A stretch of DNA of 64,000 bases, taken from contig JBAJFE010000028.1 in NCBI GenBank assembly GCA_037903355.1, forward strand, positions 124,001-188,000, written 5' to 3'. This document shows, piece after piece, positions 39,020-54,100 of the stretch. The stretch is from Trichuris trichiura (Eukaryota > Nematoda > Enoplea > Trichinellida > Trichuridae). A program made the translations under genes and the position numbers. The notes beneath the pieces were generated by a model that worked only from the letters and a program-made list of their open reading frames with translations, made no database searches and was not told the origin of the DNA. The first letter of the stretch is position 1; each line of letters begins with the position of its first letter.

Positions 39020-40566
39020 ATGAAATCATCGCTTGGATGGCGGTCTGTCGGCATCTTATTCTGCCTTTCGGTTATCGTAGGCCGAATATGGTGTCTGACC
39101 ACGACTTGCAGCCAATTGACAGCGGTTGTATGCTTTGAAATCGCCAACGCTTATTGCGACATGTACGCTGGTCGATGCAGATGCAAAGTGGGCTATTTCG
39201 AGGACGGAAACCGATGCCACTCAGGTAAGCACCATTCTTAAACGCTGTTGTCCCAGCGTGGAATAAGTTTGTAGAGCTTGGTTCGCCGTGTTCAAATCGT
39301 GGTGAACCATGCGCCTCAATAATGGGCAGCTTGTGCCACCCTGTAGAGTCGGTATGCCGTTGTTCGGCCGGCAGGAGACAGTTAAATTTGTACACATGTT
39401 CCCAGTTGGCGGAGGAGAAATTGCAGTTGAACCCTACGCTGTCAAATGTCACCTATGTAAAACAACTAAACGAAGTGATTAAGCCAAGCCACATTGAAGC
39501 CATAAAAGATCTTGACGTCAAGTCTGTATTCACGCACTGGCTAAAAAGGATGAGCAAAATTTTTATTCAACGTTCCGGTAAACAATAAGGAATTGGTTTT
39601 TTCTACAAACCTGACCATTGGATCTTTTCTCGCTTACAGCTGTTGGTTCAAAATGCTCGGTTAATACGCCTTGTCTGGTCAAGTACAGCCAGTGCTCAGA
39701 ATTGGGCCTTTGCGAGTGCCAGTACGGATTCTATCATCGTAACGGCAAATGTTCTCCAGGTATCCGTAGCAAAGGAAAGAACGGAGGCTTTAAACTTTTG
39801 CCTGCAGGTTTGGGAAATGCTTGCATCCTACCCGGCCGTCAGTGCTACAATATTCCCAATTCGAACTGCGCTGAATCGCACATTTGTTCATGCAAGCATG
39901 GCTACAGACAAGTCATTGACCATTGTGAACCAACTGTTTCCTTTCGTATGTTACGGAAGTTGATTCGGTCGAACCTCTGTTTGCGCCTCTTTAGAGTCTA
40001 AGCAGAAGTCTCAAAGATTTACAATAACTCCGGTGAATCTTGTACTATGCAAGACCAATTGCCCTATAGAGCATGCCACGTGCGTCAGAGGATCCTGTCA
40101 ATGTTTGGCCGGCTATAAGGTCGTCGAGGACAAATGCATTTCGGGTAGAATTGAAATGCCTTCATGTTGTCTTTTAGCGTTGGTTCATTTCAGCTGGTGT
40201 TGGCGAGTTCGCCAATTGCACCTACGATTGGGACTGCGAACAGAAGAACTCCCAGTGCGTTGACAAGCAATGCCAATGCACGCCTGGATACATACTAATT
40301 ATTGACCGATGCCTTCCCAGTAAGTATTGTCAGGTAGGACAAGTGCTCAGTGTCCTATGCGCAAAAAATGTTGCGACGTTAAAAGTTTTCATGCAAGTAA
40401 TTTAGCCGTTGGGAGCGTATGCTCGGAAACACTTCCCTGCGGCGTGCCGTACAGTTATTGCGGCGCAGATTTTCGATGTCGCTGCTACGACGGTTACGTA
40501 GCAGACAATAGCGAATGCGTAGAAATTCAAACGCAGCAAGATGAGGCCGTTATGCCATTTGTATGA
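39020..40566 (+). CDS. Secreted EB-module (Cys-rich repeat) protein
   Basis: The start MKSSLGWRSVGILFCLSVIV is a signal peptide. At least six Cys-rich repeats follow, each with the EB/EGF-like ending C-x-C-x-x-G-[YF]...C: CRCKVGYFEDGNRC, CRCSAGR, CECQYGFYHRNGKC, CSCKHGYRQVIDHC, CQCLAGYKVVEDKC, CQCTPGYILIIDRC and CRCYDGYVADNSEC. Most repeats sit on separate exons joined by short introns in phase 1, for example the junctions near 39222, 39576-39640, 39756-39808, 40145-40192 and 40320-40405. This is the usual exon-shuffling layout. One exon (39280-39575) carries a longer non-repeat insert. EB modules occur in nematode extracellular and Kunitz-type proteins; function is unknown. The exon around 39958-40050 is the least certain splice. 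Confidence 0.75.
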
Positions 40567-41745
40567 ACCTCTCATTCGATCGGTCTCTGAAGCATCAGCT
40601 GTCAGTGAGTTCTAGCAAAGTAGCTGACAGAATATTTATTACGCCGCTGTTTGCTTCGGGGCAATGTGCTTTATCATTAAGGACGCTTTTGTATGGGTGA
40701 GGAACGGCCGAGAGAATTTTGAATAAATGATCCCTATTGGCTGTCATAGCGCGCTTCCGTATCAGCCCCAATGAGGAAGTTAAAGAAAGAGGTGATAGTT
40801 GGCCAGAGTCATATCAAAAAGGAAAAATTATTTAACAACCTGTAAATAGAGTATTTTCACAATGCGACTCCGTTAATGGATTATACTTGCAAGGTCGATA
40901 AGTTGGGCAACGAGGCAGTAGACGTGCGCGCGTTCAAGGTTGCCCATTGTTGCAGTTCGTATGACGCATAAATGGAGTAAATAATGCCCTATTGCTTTGA
41001 TTGACTGCCTCGCAGGTTCGTCAATTCGCTGTTTACCGGTCGGTGAACTGAAAATGCCTTCAAATTTTAAGAAATTACTTCAACCTAATCGTTTCCGTGT
41101 GACCAATTTTTCCTCGGGAAATGATGAATCACAGCGCCGTGACAATTTGTTCCTTTTTTCCTATTTTTTCAGCAGCGACTTTTCTAGGCTTGCTGACTCC
41201 AAGTTTGAGGTGCATACGTTCAAGCGAGGCGTTTGCCTTTGCCTAGAGTTGCCTTATCTTCTTTTCATCGTCAATCCCTTAACAAATTTGAAATAGATAG
41301 CTTCAATGGCCCTTCTTTTAAACGATGAGTGTGAATGGAAATTAATGAAACCACTCAGGTAGTAAAGTAACTTCTGAGTTTGAAAGTCGCACAATAAGCT
41401 TAAATACACTGCTCATGCCTAATTAAAATTGAGAGTTGAAAACACAAGTAACGGAAGCGCGTGATTCCTGCGTGCGTAAGATAAGTGATATTTGTACGTG
41501 CAAAATAGCGAGCCTTTATTATGACCTTTAAATGATTGTCCAAAGAGGGTCAAACTGTGCTAGCTTGTAAGCTGAAAGCTCACCGAAATCAAAATTTTTT
41601 AAAAATATCTTAACTTTGTTGCCCCAAGTTCGGTGACGTAATTGGATGTCGTTTATTAACTTTGCAGAATAGGTTACTGCTGCGCATAGATGAGCTACTA
41701 AGCTTTAATTTCGCTTGAACATTATCAACCAGCATCTCAATAACA
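40567..41745. other. Intergenic between convergent EB-module and PAN-domain genes
   Basis: Contains the 3' UTRs of both genes. No supported coding sequence or RNA gene. Confidence 0.5.
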
Positions 41746-43003
<1,258 letters not shown>

Positions 43004-43061
43004 TTGGCCAGAAGTTAAACCTAAACGAAGCTGCGTATATATGATAGCTTGCTTGAAAAGT

Positions 43062-43086
43062 TCTCCTTCTCCTTCTCCTTCTCCTT
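43062..43086. repeat. (ctcctt)n microsatellite
   Basis: Four uninterrupted ctcctt units just upstream (in gene sense) of the PAN-domain gene. Confidence 0.85.
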
Positions 43087-45469
43087 AGAGGTCTAAATTA
43101 ATTGAGCTAATACTTCAAAAGGATAGAAAGTTGCCTGCAACAAAACGTGTGCCTACTTTTGATAAGAACAGCTCTTTGGGAGTCAACAGAGCGCAAAAGG
43201 AAATTGCTATATGTAATTAGCAGTAATGCCCAACAAGGTAGTAAGACCATCTGCTAAGCGAGTTGCAAAGGTGAACTGCTTGCTGTCGGGTGGGTCTTGT
43301 CAATAAGGCGTAACGGATGCATTGAAAGGATCGGTCAGTTTTTCGACTTAGCGCGACTGGCACGCGGAACAGAGAGATGGGCCTTCATCAGTGCGGCACG
43401 GCCTTGCCGGGTTCACCTTCACGGTTCAGCTATGTTGGTCGCCCAGCAAATGGCTAAGCATGGCTCGTTTGCTTGGCATCGCTGCGCAAACTTTGCTTGC
43501 AAGTTTCATACGGAGGTCAATTACATTGGCAGCCGCTAACAGGCACCGATTTAAATTGACCAAAACGGCCAACTGAGTTTCAATTTTACCTTAATTTCAA
43601 GCAGTCAGTTGCGATCTCTTTCGAAGCAACCGTATCTAATGACTTTTCTTTTTTCAACCTTCCGAAAAGCAAATTGAGAAATGCCGTCTTCGGAGTACGC
43701 TCACGCTCCAGTAGCTGCGAAAATAGCTTGCCCAGCGTAATAATTGTCTGCATTTGAACTCCTGCAAGGCGTAGGACAACGTATAGAGGAAAGCGGTCGA
43801 TGCTAACTTCCTCTTTTCCGAAGTGCTCTTTTGTTCCCTAAATTAATGCATTTTCTTTTAAGCATCTTTACACCCTAGAAAAAGCAGTGCACTGACTAAA
43901 TTTTGGTAATTAGATTTTGGATAAGCGACAGTAACTTCGGAATGCAGGTAACTTAATCTTGAAATTCAAATTTGAAATGTCAGCAGTTAATCTGGGCATC
44001 AGTGGCCGCTAATATTTCCTGTCAACGATACCAATTGCCACTGTCAATGTATAAAACTGCCAGTGACGCGGCTGAAAAAAACAGCCAGAACAAGTAGTTT
44101 GTCGGGCAAATTGAAAATTAGGTACTGAACACAAAACTTACAACTTTTTGCAAAATTTTCGTTCTGCAAACTGCAATCTTTATTAGATATTATGGGCAAG
44201 GTTAGCCTATGTAGGAATACGAGAAAAATTCAAATAGAACGAAAAACTAGTCATCCTGGACTGCTGTCGTAGAATCACGATTGTCATTTGCTGCGCACTT
44301 AAAATTAAGAAATTGTAGGCTAAGTAGAGATTTTGGTTCTCTAACCGAACGGTTGTTAGCAAAGCAGCTACTCATTTCATCAGCATAAAACAAATAAAAT
44401 AAAGAACTGAACGAGTTTCTTCGAGTACAGCCTAAAGTGTTGCAGCAATTTTCATCAGGAGAGAAAACGGGTTTAGGTAAAATAACGTCATTTCAAAATT
44501 TCTGAAGCCTGTAAAGCGCAAGAATCAATGTCGAATCTAACTGCTCATGTACATTGTTTAAAAATACTCTTGCATGTGCACGCGCAAGCAAAAATATTCC
44601 TACGCGCAGATAAGCTGAAAAGCATGTTTAATTTTTGAATGCTTTTTAATGATAAGTAGGTCATGAATAATCAGGTTTTTTCGTTGGACTGTAAAATTCG
44701 AAAATAAGAGAATGCAAGTTACCTATAACGTACACGAAATGTTTAACCGCTCGAAACGATAGCAGCCCGCAGCGTTTGGGACACGATTTGCCATCCGGCG
44801 CAACGCTTAAGCTTTAAAAAGCTGTGTATTTACGGTTTTCCATTGATTGGAAGCAATAAAACTTTCAAAACTGAGGCGAATTTTTCCAAGCTAGCTCTAT
44901 TCGCCACTCTCCTCTGGCAATCTAAATTTCAATAGCAGTCCTTTGGCAGTCGTTCAGTCAGTCTTTCGTTGTAAAAATGCGAGTCGAGGGTTTGCTCTTC
45001 TTACTGTCATGCGCGGATGCATGCATACTGATGCGCAGGACGTAATTACATAATTTGCTATTCTATCTGAAAAATGTCAGCTATTTTTAGAAATGCGCAT
45101 TTCCAGTTAGTAATTTAAGCAAAATGTTTGCAATTTCAAAGCTTGAAGAGCACCTAACGCGAAGAAAAGTATAGGCGTTAAAAAGACTGCAAAGACTTGT
45201 TCAATGTCCCACAACAAATGTTCAGTTTTTCTTAGCTATTTGTTATTAACAAAAAAAACTTAAGAAACGATTTGATGTGACTTAAGAAGTAGTGCCTTTT
45301 CGGGTTTGTGAATTTTGTAATTGAGCTAGCAAGTTTGTCTCTACTGTGCCGTTTAATTATGATGGAATAAATTAGTTTTAAAATATCCATGCTTTAAAAT
45401 CGTCGTTAGGAAACGCATGAGCCAATTTTCATCATTCAGCTCGACGCGTCTTAATTGAGCTTTCAAGCA
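43087..45469. other. Gene-poor stretch
   Basis: No recognised gene. Two GC-richer patches look weakly coding on the minus strand: 43659-43761 and 43400-43550. They could not be joined into a convincing protein. The rest is AT-rich. Confidence 0.5.
43659..43761 (-). other. Candidate exon, unassigned
   Basis: Minus-strand segment between an acceptor (cgccttgcag) and a donor (gttgaa). It is open in the frame MQTIITLGKLFSQLLERERT. It might be a 5' exon of the PAN-domain gene or of an unrecognised gene, but frame continuity with downstream sequence fails in that frame. Confidence 0.2.
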
Positions 45470-47023
45470 ATGGGTGATCGTAAGAGTGCTGACAGGCGGG
45501 TTTATAGTTCGAGATCGGATGAAAAGCGAAGACATGAAAAAAGGCACTCACGGGAGGCACTTACAGTTCTGGAAAGCGCAAGGAGACATGCGCACCATGA
45601 GCATGTTGATGAATCTGACCACAGCGTTTCTCTAGAAGATGACGGAGTAGAGGTTAGCTTGTTAATGCATAACACATTAAGTATTCCTGTTGCATTAAAA
45701 GCGGCAGGTTTAGTTGTGCCAAAATTTAGTGATGGTTAAATTAACAAGCAAACAAGTCAGCTACCTGTTGTATATTTAACAATGCTTTTGGCTTTGTGAT
45801 TTTCCTGCGAGAAAGCGATTATTTCTCACTGAATAAATTGTTCAGGTAAAATGGGGAAAGCCAAATATGAAAAATTACCAGAGAATAGTTAGGTTTCGTA
45901 TTGGCCGCTCTTACGTGATAGTTCACGGGATGTTTCCTTACGATTCGAAGGTCAATCCAGGCATAAAAACCGTCATCAGGAGAAACTACATAACGGTTGT
46001 CTCTTTGGACAATGATTCCTGTTTAAAGGAGTTCCTCTTCGAAGGTGACAGAATTCTAGCGCTGAACGAACAACGTATGACCGATAATAGCAACTTTCAA
46101 CTTGTTATGTCCAATTATCATGGCCACTTCGAAATGTTAATAGAAAGAGTGAAGGAGCAACCGCAGCAGGTGCGCTTAAGGCTGTCCTATTCTCCAATGC
46201 TTAAAAAGGAATAAAAAACTGTTTCAGAAAAAAACTTATACAGAAATACCGATTAAGCTTGATGAATCTGATAACGGAGCGTCAACTAGCAAAGGGGAAG
46301 ACAAAGAGACGTTATCGAAAAATCGGAAAGTAGAAGTGAAGAGCAGTAGAATAAGAGTCAAACCCGTAAGTCTTTCAGTCGTACCACGAGTTTTGTCAAG
46401 CACGTGTTTATAGTCAACCGCTGCCGATTACGCCAAAATTACCCGAAGCAAAAAGGATACCAGCTTTAATCCACGGGTTGCTTTTCTTTAACTTCCTTGA
46501 CTCGTCGTTACTTTTGTAGCTTTTTCACTTTTAGCTTTTAAAACGCGAAGTTGAATTTCTGAGCAGCAGAAAGTTGCCAGAGAGTTCAGAAAAGAAAAAG
46601 CCCTCGTCAGGTACATTTTCCCGACTGAAGAAGACATTTGAAAAAGCAAAAAGAAAGCAAAGGAAGTTTTTCGGGAAAGCCAGCTATCACAGAAAGAGCA
46701 CGAGGCTTGAGAAAGTTACCATGGCAAACTTTCCAAAAAAGCAAGCAAAACTGATAGCTAAGATGAAGAAGGCACCGTTGCCTTTAGATATCCAGCAAGT
46801 ATTGGAAAATCGTTTGCTACTGTTGACAACGCAGCTAAAACAAGCGAATGTGTCTGCTCAGTCGCCTCAGTCCACCAAAGATGCGAATGAAGAAACTTTG
46901 TCCCAAACCATTTCTTCTGAAGAGTTACCATTTAGAGGTGTCGAATTTTCCAAGGATGTCGAACATCACCAAATCCAGTCTGACGTAAGCAGGAAAAAAA
47001 AGCTGAAAAGAGTGGGCCGTTGA
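45470..47023 (+). CDS. PDZ-domain protein, nematode type
   Basis: Four exons in phase 0: 45470-45652, 45846-46169, 46228-46365, 46535-47023, giving 377 aa. An N-terminal charged, His/Arg-rich region comes first. One PDZ-like domain lies in exon 2: the hydrophobic strand ITVVSLDNDSCLKEFLFEGD continues into GDRILALNEQRMTDNSNF, the GD-x-I-L-x-x-N signature. There is no classic GLGF loop. The C-terminal 160 residues are very basic (KKKPSSGTFSRLKKTFEKAKRKQRK), suggesting nucleic-acid, phosphoinositide or cytoskeletal contact. Small divergent PDZ proteins of this kind are expanded in nematodes; none is named here. A donor at 46985 and four consistent downstream exons suggest an alternative longer C-terminus. 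Confidence 0.72.
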
Positions 47024-48127
47024 TAGTACCGCCCGACGAATTCATTGGATACGCGCTTTAAGTCAAAATGAGCTAACTGCAATTGCATTTTAATGATCTT
47101 GTATTTTACGACGTCATCCTGTTTATAACATGAAGTCACAGCAACATTACACTTCATCAACTTTGCTCACCAAACAGGAGCACCCCGTAAAATATCAGAT
47201 CACGAAATCTCCTATAGTAAGTGCGTCTTCAAGGGCATTTGCATCCTCGTATTAAAAAGATTGGGAAGCGCCGTTGTTGCCACTCCACTTCCATTAAATA
47301 ACAAAGCTATAGTAGCTTCGAAGATGTCGCATTGCTGAGCAGCGGTAAGTGCCAACCATTTTTGGCATTGGATAGGTCTACTCGTTATTCTTCGGACAGA
47401 AAAGCGAAAGAAGTTTCTTCATGGATGGAGAGTCTACAAAACACGTGGTGAGAGCATTTGTCGTCTAGGTATTGTGAACGCTTAAGCTGTCAAGGTTAAA
47501 ACAATTTTTTCGGATGAAATATGAACCTCAATAGCAGTGGACTAAAAAGAGGCGCACTTTTTAAAATTGAACGACATGCATTGAAGCTTGCGTTCTTATT
47601 TAACCGTTGGAAAAGGCTTTACTTCGATAGTTTAAATTTCATCGTATGTTAAAAAATGTGATGCGCAATAGCTACGTTCCTCTCGCGTGCAGGGAAGTTA
47701 TGAGGAAGCAAAGCATTAGCATATTCTTTTACGCCATCATTTTAATTCTGCTCGTGCGCAACAAAAGCTAGAAGGTCGAACGGAAGTTTTTTTTACCGAA
47801 AACCGAATCACGCTAAACATACGACTCGGTGCAGGATGGATTTCTGCCTCGGTGAAATTTTGTAAAAGTTTTATTAGCTCATTCTTTATGGAAAATTGGG
47901 ACTATTAGCTTACTCGCCACTAAATGCATTTTTCGGAAGAACGAAACTTGATTTTTGTTAATCCCTAAATCATACTGTAATTAGTTGATATCGCGTGTAT
48001 TGCGTTAAAACAAAGTATAGTTTTAAAATGGTAGTTGATCGTAATGCCTTTTGCGAAAAAAACTGAATTGCTTATAGTGCAATTTTTGTTTGAAGCCCGA
48101 TCGTTCTGATGCTGTAGTTTCGTGTTA
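47024..48127. other. Downstream region of PDZ gene; possible extra exons
   Basis: Four segments (47142-47216, 47316-47344, 47400-47447, 47538-47652) can be spliced onto the PDZ gene in one open frame with canonical GT-AG introns, ending at TAA 47650. They have no recognised domain. The remainder up to the KDM6 start shows nothing. Confidence 0.35.
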
Positions 48128-51100
48128 ATGGAGAATCCCGTTCGCCTAAGTCATCCCTTCACGCCAGAAGAGCTTCGTCGTCTTGAAACGCTTGACAGGT
48201 ATATTTACAATCTTAAATATTACATTCTTCCGAAAGAACCTTTTCATTTGCTTTATTTTTAAAATTATGATTTTTGGTTGCTCCGCAGATTTGTTTACTG
48301 TTTTTGTAGCGGGAAAACATCTTTCACGGCTCGTAAATCCTTTGCGTTTTCTAAAAGTCGTTATTTTCGTGTAGGAGAGTTTAAAATGTCGACATTCTAA
48401 AGTAAGAGAAGCCATCAAATCGCCAGTTTATCTAAGCTCTGTTCGCTGTTGGAGCATCTGACGGAAGCGTTAGTTGGTTCTACGGCTTGGCAACGGCAAG
48501 GAGCATTTAGGGTCCAAAACTTTGCCAAGCATTGAAACGATCTTTTGGATCATTTTAGAGCTCCGGTTTTCGTTTGGAGGATATTCTGAAATTTTTGGGG
48601 CGCCCTAAGTGTTTCGGCCTATCCGAAATCTTGAAGTGTTTTGCATCTTGTTTTTTCGTTTCGAAAGACGGGATGTCTTTTAACAGGCTTCGGTTGTTTC
48701 ATAGTTGATCTTCTGATTCACGGGTTTGGCCTGTTTGATGTATCTGTAAGTAAACTTCAAAGTGCCCTACCAACGAATGGATGAGCGAATTGTTAGAGAA
48801 ATTACAGAACAATTCGCTCATCCATTCGTTGGTAGGGCACTTTGAAATTTACTTACATATACATCAAACAGGCCAAACCCTTGTTTTTTCGTTATTTTAT
48901 TCCTGAATAATTTCCCATTTTCTGGCACTTCGGAGATCCAAAGTGCTCATGCCGTTCTTAGCCCATGGGTGTTGGCTAATCCTAAGAGTCAAATCGTACA
49001 GTGCGCATTACGTTAGAAAGTGCGAGTAATGATATGCGCTCATTAATTATTAAATTTAGAGATTAGATAACGGATCGGTTAACGTACACTTTTATATTTA
49101 TTAAAAAAAGACAAAAAGATTGTTTGTTGTTCTCATCTGTTTGTCTTGGTTTTTTTAAGCTGCGAATTCGGTTCCATCAATCTCGTTCATCCGGATAGTC
49201 GATTCGAGCGCCGTCTGGTTGTTAAGGTGAATTTTGCTTTTATCTATAATTTATCTAAGCATAATGGATTGCAGGCATTAAAATTTTACGAGCAGAAATG
49301 GCTAGAACTCTATGTTCCATTGCGAAATCAGGCGGACTGCAAGCTTGAAGAAAAAGATAATCGTATGTTATGCGAAATTGCTCTAAAACTCGGTCATTTC
49401 AATTTATTGATTCACGATTTTTTCAAAGGTTACGGTTGTTATTGTTTTGTTGATTACATACTTTTCAATTGAATTGTCTTGCAGCTCTTTCCGCTTATCA
49501 GTTTTGTTTCGAATTCAAGCAGGAGCCATGGAAGGTAACGATGCTTCCAAATTGGGAGAAAATACACTTTTTTTTCTTTTGCGAACAGGATGCCGCCTTT
49601 ATTTACGGTCTTGCCTTAGTATACTTCCATTTCAATGTTCACAAATGGTAAGACGCCTTTTCTTCTTCCGTTCTTCAATGTGAGGGTTATTGGGCAGTCG
49701 TATATGACCGTCTGTTAACGTGTGAAAACCCAGTATGCATGTCGTTTGAATATTCAAATCTACTCTCCATTATTTATGTTGTTTTTGCTGTTTTAGCGCC
49801 TTGGAACTGTTTGAAAAGTTGCTTTACTCGCATCAGAACTTTGCAAAATGCTCCGAGGTTCACGTGCGAGCAGGTTTGTGTGCCAAAGCGTTGTACAATT
49901 GGTCTTTAGCGTTAAAGGCAAATAGCCGTCATTGCTTTTACCCTTTTGTGCTTCAATTTTATTATTTTTAAGCATTTACGATTAGCCAGCGCCGATTCGT
50001 CGCCCAGCATTTTCTCCAAAGCGGAAGGTGGGCCAACATTTCTCACTATTAATTTTCGCTATGCTATTTTTTGTTATTGCGTTTTGTAGTAATCATGTAT
50101 GACGTTTAGAATGTTTTATTGATAAACGTGATGTAAATACAGAGAAAAGCTAGCTTTCTATACTGATTTGTTTTCCTTTTTAGTGCAATTCCACATAGCC
50201 CATTGCTTAGAACTAAAGGTTGGTTGCGTACGTTTTCATATACTACATTTAACATTGCGAAAAGCTTCAGGGCGAGTTGCGCAAGGCTCACGACGAGTAT
50301 CGCAGCTTGTTAAGTTTGGGTGATTCAATATCTCCAATGTTGCGGGCTTCGCTTCATAGACAGCTTGGTAAGCATAGACAGGCGCGGTTTCCGAACTTTG
50401 CGAGCGTATGTTACAGCGTGAACTATAGTTATTAAGCAGCTTTGTATTATCAGTAATTTATTCGTATTTTTAATTTTTATTTTACCTTTGACTGGTTCGT
50501 GTCTATGATAAATTTGCGACAGAATGAATGCCTGCCAGGTGGCATAAAGATTTAGCAAACGTGTTAGGTTTCTTTCCTCACGCTGTACGCTTCATCGCAT
50601 TTTACGTACGACAGCTTTGTATGGCTTAGGTCTGTGTAACATTGCTTTCCTTTAAAGGATGGCTGATATTTCGGGATGAATCTTGCGGCGACAAAGAGAC
50701 CAGAATTGCTGGAGCCATAAATGAGCTTCAACGTTCGCTCCAGTTGGATCCTTCGTCAGGACGAAGTCATTATTACCTTGGAAGGTGAACTCGCGTCTGT
50801 TTCACTTGTTGAAAATTCGCATATCTTAGTAGAGAAATGTTTAGGTGCTTTTCGTCCATCAACCGAGCGCATGACGCCTTCATTTCCTATAGGCATTCAA
50901 TTGACAAGAATGAGGCCAGTGCTGACACTTGGTGCTCTATTGGGTTTGTGCGGACACTTTTTTGTCTTTATGCGTCTTCTCTACGTTCGCTTCTAAACCA
51001 TAGGGTGTTGTATCAGCAGCAGCGACAACCTTTCGACGCTCTGCAGGCATACGCTTGCGCTATTGAGTTGGACGCCTCGCTATCATCGGCATGGGTCGAT

Positions 51101-54100
51101 CTTGGTTTGCTGTACGAGCAGCACGCTCAGTTTAGGGATGCATTGGAATGCTATAGAAATTCTTGCAAGCACAAGTCCAGTAGGCCATTGGAAATTTCTT
51201 TGCACGTTTGAAAAAAATGTTAATAGGCGCTGACGCTTCAATTTTGGAACGAATAGAATTTTTTGAAGCCCATTGGAAAAGCAACCCTAAGATGATGGAC
51301 AACTCACAGTTGATGTTTACAGTTTTAAATGTTTCCTTGTCACTTTGAAGCATTTAGGGTACACGCTAGTTCATTGCCTGGCGTTGAAAATATTTCGTCG
51401 CTTCCTATTCCCGCTCAATTGATGGGACGCCAAAGAACCGCTCACAAGGTGCTCTTGTCAGCATTGCTTTTTTATTTAGTCTTTAGAAAAGTGGATAATT
51501 TTAGAATCGAATCGCCATGTACTTAAGAGGCAGCTTGATTGGCATCAGTTTGGAAGAAGTCTGTTTGTTTTTTTGCCCATTTCTTCGCGTCTTGTAATCG
51601 GCAGCTTTTTAGCCTGACGACGACAAGTCTGCTGTCTGTCTGACGCCTCAGCAATTGCACTTGATGCATATGTTAAATCAAAATGTGGTTAGTGTTTTGT
51701 ATTTCACAAAAGCGTCCGCTTCGATTGTCCATTCCAGGGAAACTTGAACCCTCAGCAGATGATCACACTTAGACAATTGCAAGAATCTTATGCCGTCATG
51801 TTGCAGCAAGGCAAATCAAATATGCGTACATCGGAGGAGGTGAGCAAGCGTGAATTGAAAAGGAAACGAACAAGGCGGTGTTTAAAGTTGAAGGAAAGTG
51901 TTACTCGCAGGGGCAGCGCTTCAGCATCTGATACAATGCCAAGCGCTGAAATGGCCAACACTAACGACATCTCTTTACATACTTCGCCGCTCAACGAGCT
52001 ACCTCAGGTCACTCAGGAGGATTTGCAAGCTTTTCTTGGAATAACGGACTCTGAGGATCTCAGCGGTTGTCTTACCGAGCAGGACAGTAGGCAAAAAACG
52101 CGCGAAGCCAAAGCGGATTCAGTGTTCTCGTCCGCATCGTTGCTGTTGACAGTAGGAACAAAGTGAGTTTTCAAAATTTCGATTCACTTAACGTTGGTTG
52201 TTCAAGGAAGGGAACTCCACGCCGAACTATGAAATCCCGCAGCTCTTCAGTCTGAGCGCTCCTTTAAACGTCCCTCTCTCTACGAGCGGTGAGGAAGTGA
52301 TTGCGGTGTGTAAGCAGAAGGCGTTGGGCAGATGCAAGCCAGTTTACGATGAGTATGTCCCGCCCCCCGAACCACCGTCCCTTAATCCTCCATTGCCAAA
52401 AGAGAAGGTATGACTTAATCTTGCGCTGTAGCCACCTACCTGAAGCGTACGTCTGTTTTGCAGCTGCTTATGCCAACTCCGTTGATAGTTGTTGATTCAA
52501 AAAAAGACGCGTCGATGCCTGAGCTGCAGTATTTCTGCTACGAGCATCCCATTGCTCTGATTCGTGGCCTAACGGCAGCGTTGCGTATGGATCTTAGTTT
52601 GTTTTCCACCGTTTCGCTTCTAGAGAAGGCTCCCGATCATCAAGTGGAAGTGCATACGCAAATAGAGCAACTGCCGGAGAAGAACCTTAACAAAAAAGGG
52701 GAAATGAGTTGGCAATTCGAAAGCGTTCGTACTTTCTCATCAATTTCATCTTATGGTCCCTATCAAGCTGCCACTTTTCGCGAAGCTCTACTGGTTATTC
52801 GTCCGGGCGAAGTTTATACTGTCCGCTTGTTGACTGTTCTCCTTGTAGGAAGAGTACGAGAAGAGAAAAGCGATCGGACGACAGAGCGTCAAGAATGTTG
52901 CCCTTACGAAGCGGCGAAGAGATTTGCAACCGTTGAAGGAGATAAAATTTGGCGCCAATTTTGACTTGTCCGACGGAAACCTTTGGAACGACCAGTTAAA
53001 AGTTGGTTCGTTTCGACAAAAGTTCATTCGTCATTTTTACGTGTGCTTAAGGAGTTGGCCAAGCTGCCACCCTTTTGCCGTCTTTACGCAAGTTGCAATC
53101 TGTTGTCTCATCTGGGACATGCCATTATCGGCATGAATACCGCGCGGGTCCATCTGAAAGTGGGGATTCCGCTGGGCAATTTTTAACGTTGAAAAATGCA
53201 TATTTTTTGCTCGTAGGTGCCAGGAAGTCGGACATCCGCTCATCAAGAGCATAACAACTTCGCTGGGATCAATGTTAATATTGGACCCGGTGAATGCGAA
53301 TGGTTCGCTGTCCCTGTGGAGTATTGGTTCACCTTAAAAGCACTGTGCGACAGGTCAGTATAGATGATGTGTTCTTCGATCTATTTAATTTTATTTGCTG
53401 CTACCTCTTTTTAAGCTATCCCATTGACATACAGAAAAGATTAGTTTATTCAAACGCGTTGCAGTCTTTTATTAGCAGTTGGTTAGCTGAACCAGAACTG
53501 AGATTAACTAGTTTTGGCCATAAGTTTTATAACCATTCAGTCAAGCCATCTTACTCAAACTTTTTTAAATCAAAGGGTCTCTTCAGCAACTTTGAGAATA
53601 GAAAGCGAAAGTTCAAAAATAGTGCTTGCTTGAATATCTCTGGTGGGCATACGAAATTGTCTGTCCGACTGAGTTACTTCTAAATTTATTGTATTCCCTC
53701 GAAATTAGCTCTTTTTTTGGTTTTGGCTTATGTACTCCTTCGTTGAACTCGAATACTATGCAGCTACTGTATTGAGATTTTAAATTTTTGTTTTGAAATG
53801 CTTTCTTGTTGGCTCATTGTAACCAGTAGAAAAGCTACCAATGCGCTTATTCCTTTAACTACTAATTACGCCGATTTGCACTTAAAAAATTTTTCCGCAG
53901 GCAGTTTCGTAGCGATATGTTTTGCATTTCCGGAATTGATTGATTGCAGATCAAAACCATCAGTCTGGCTGGTTTACTACTAAGTTCAATATATTTACTG
54001 AAAGTTAGTTTGTTTTCTCACGTTTGGTATATGCAGCCCTTTATTGAACTTGATTACCGTGCAGCTACTGTATTGAAGTTTCAAATTTTAGTTAAATTTT

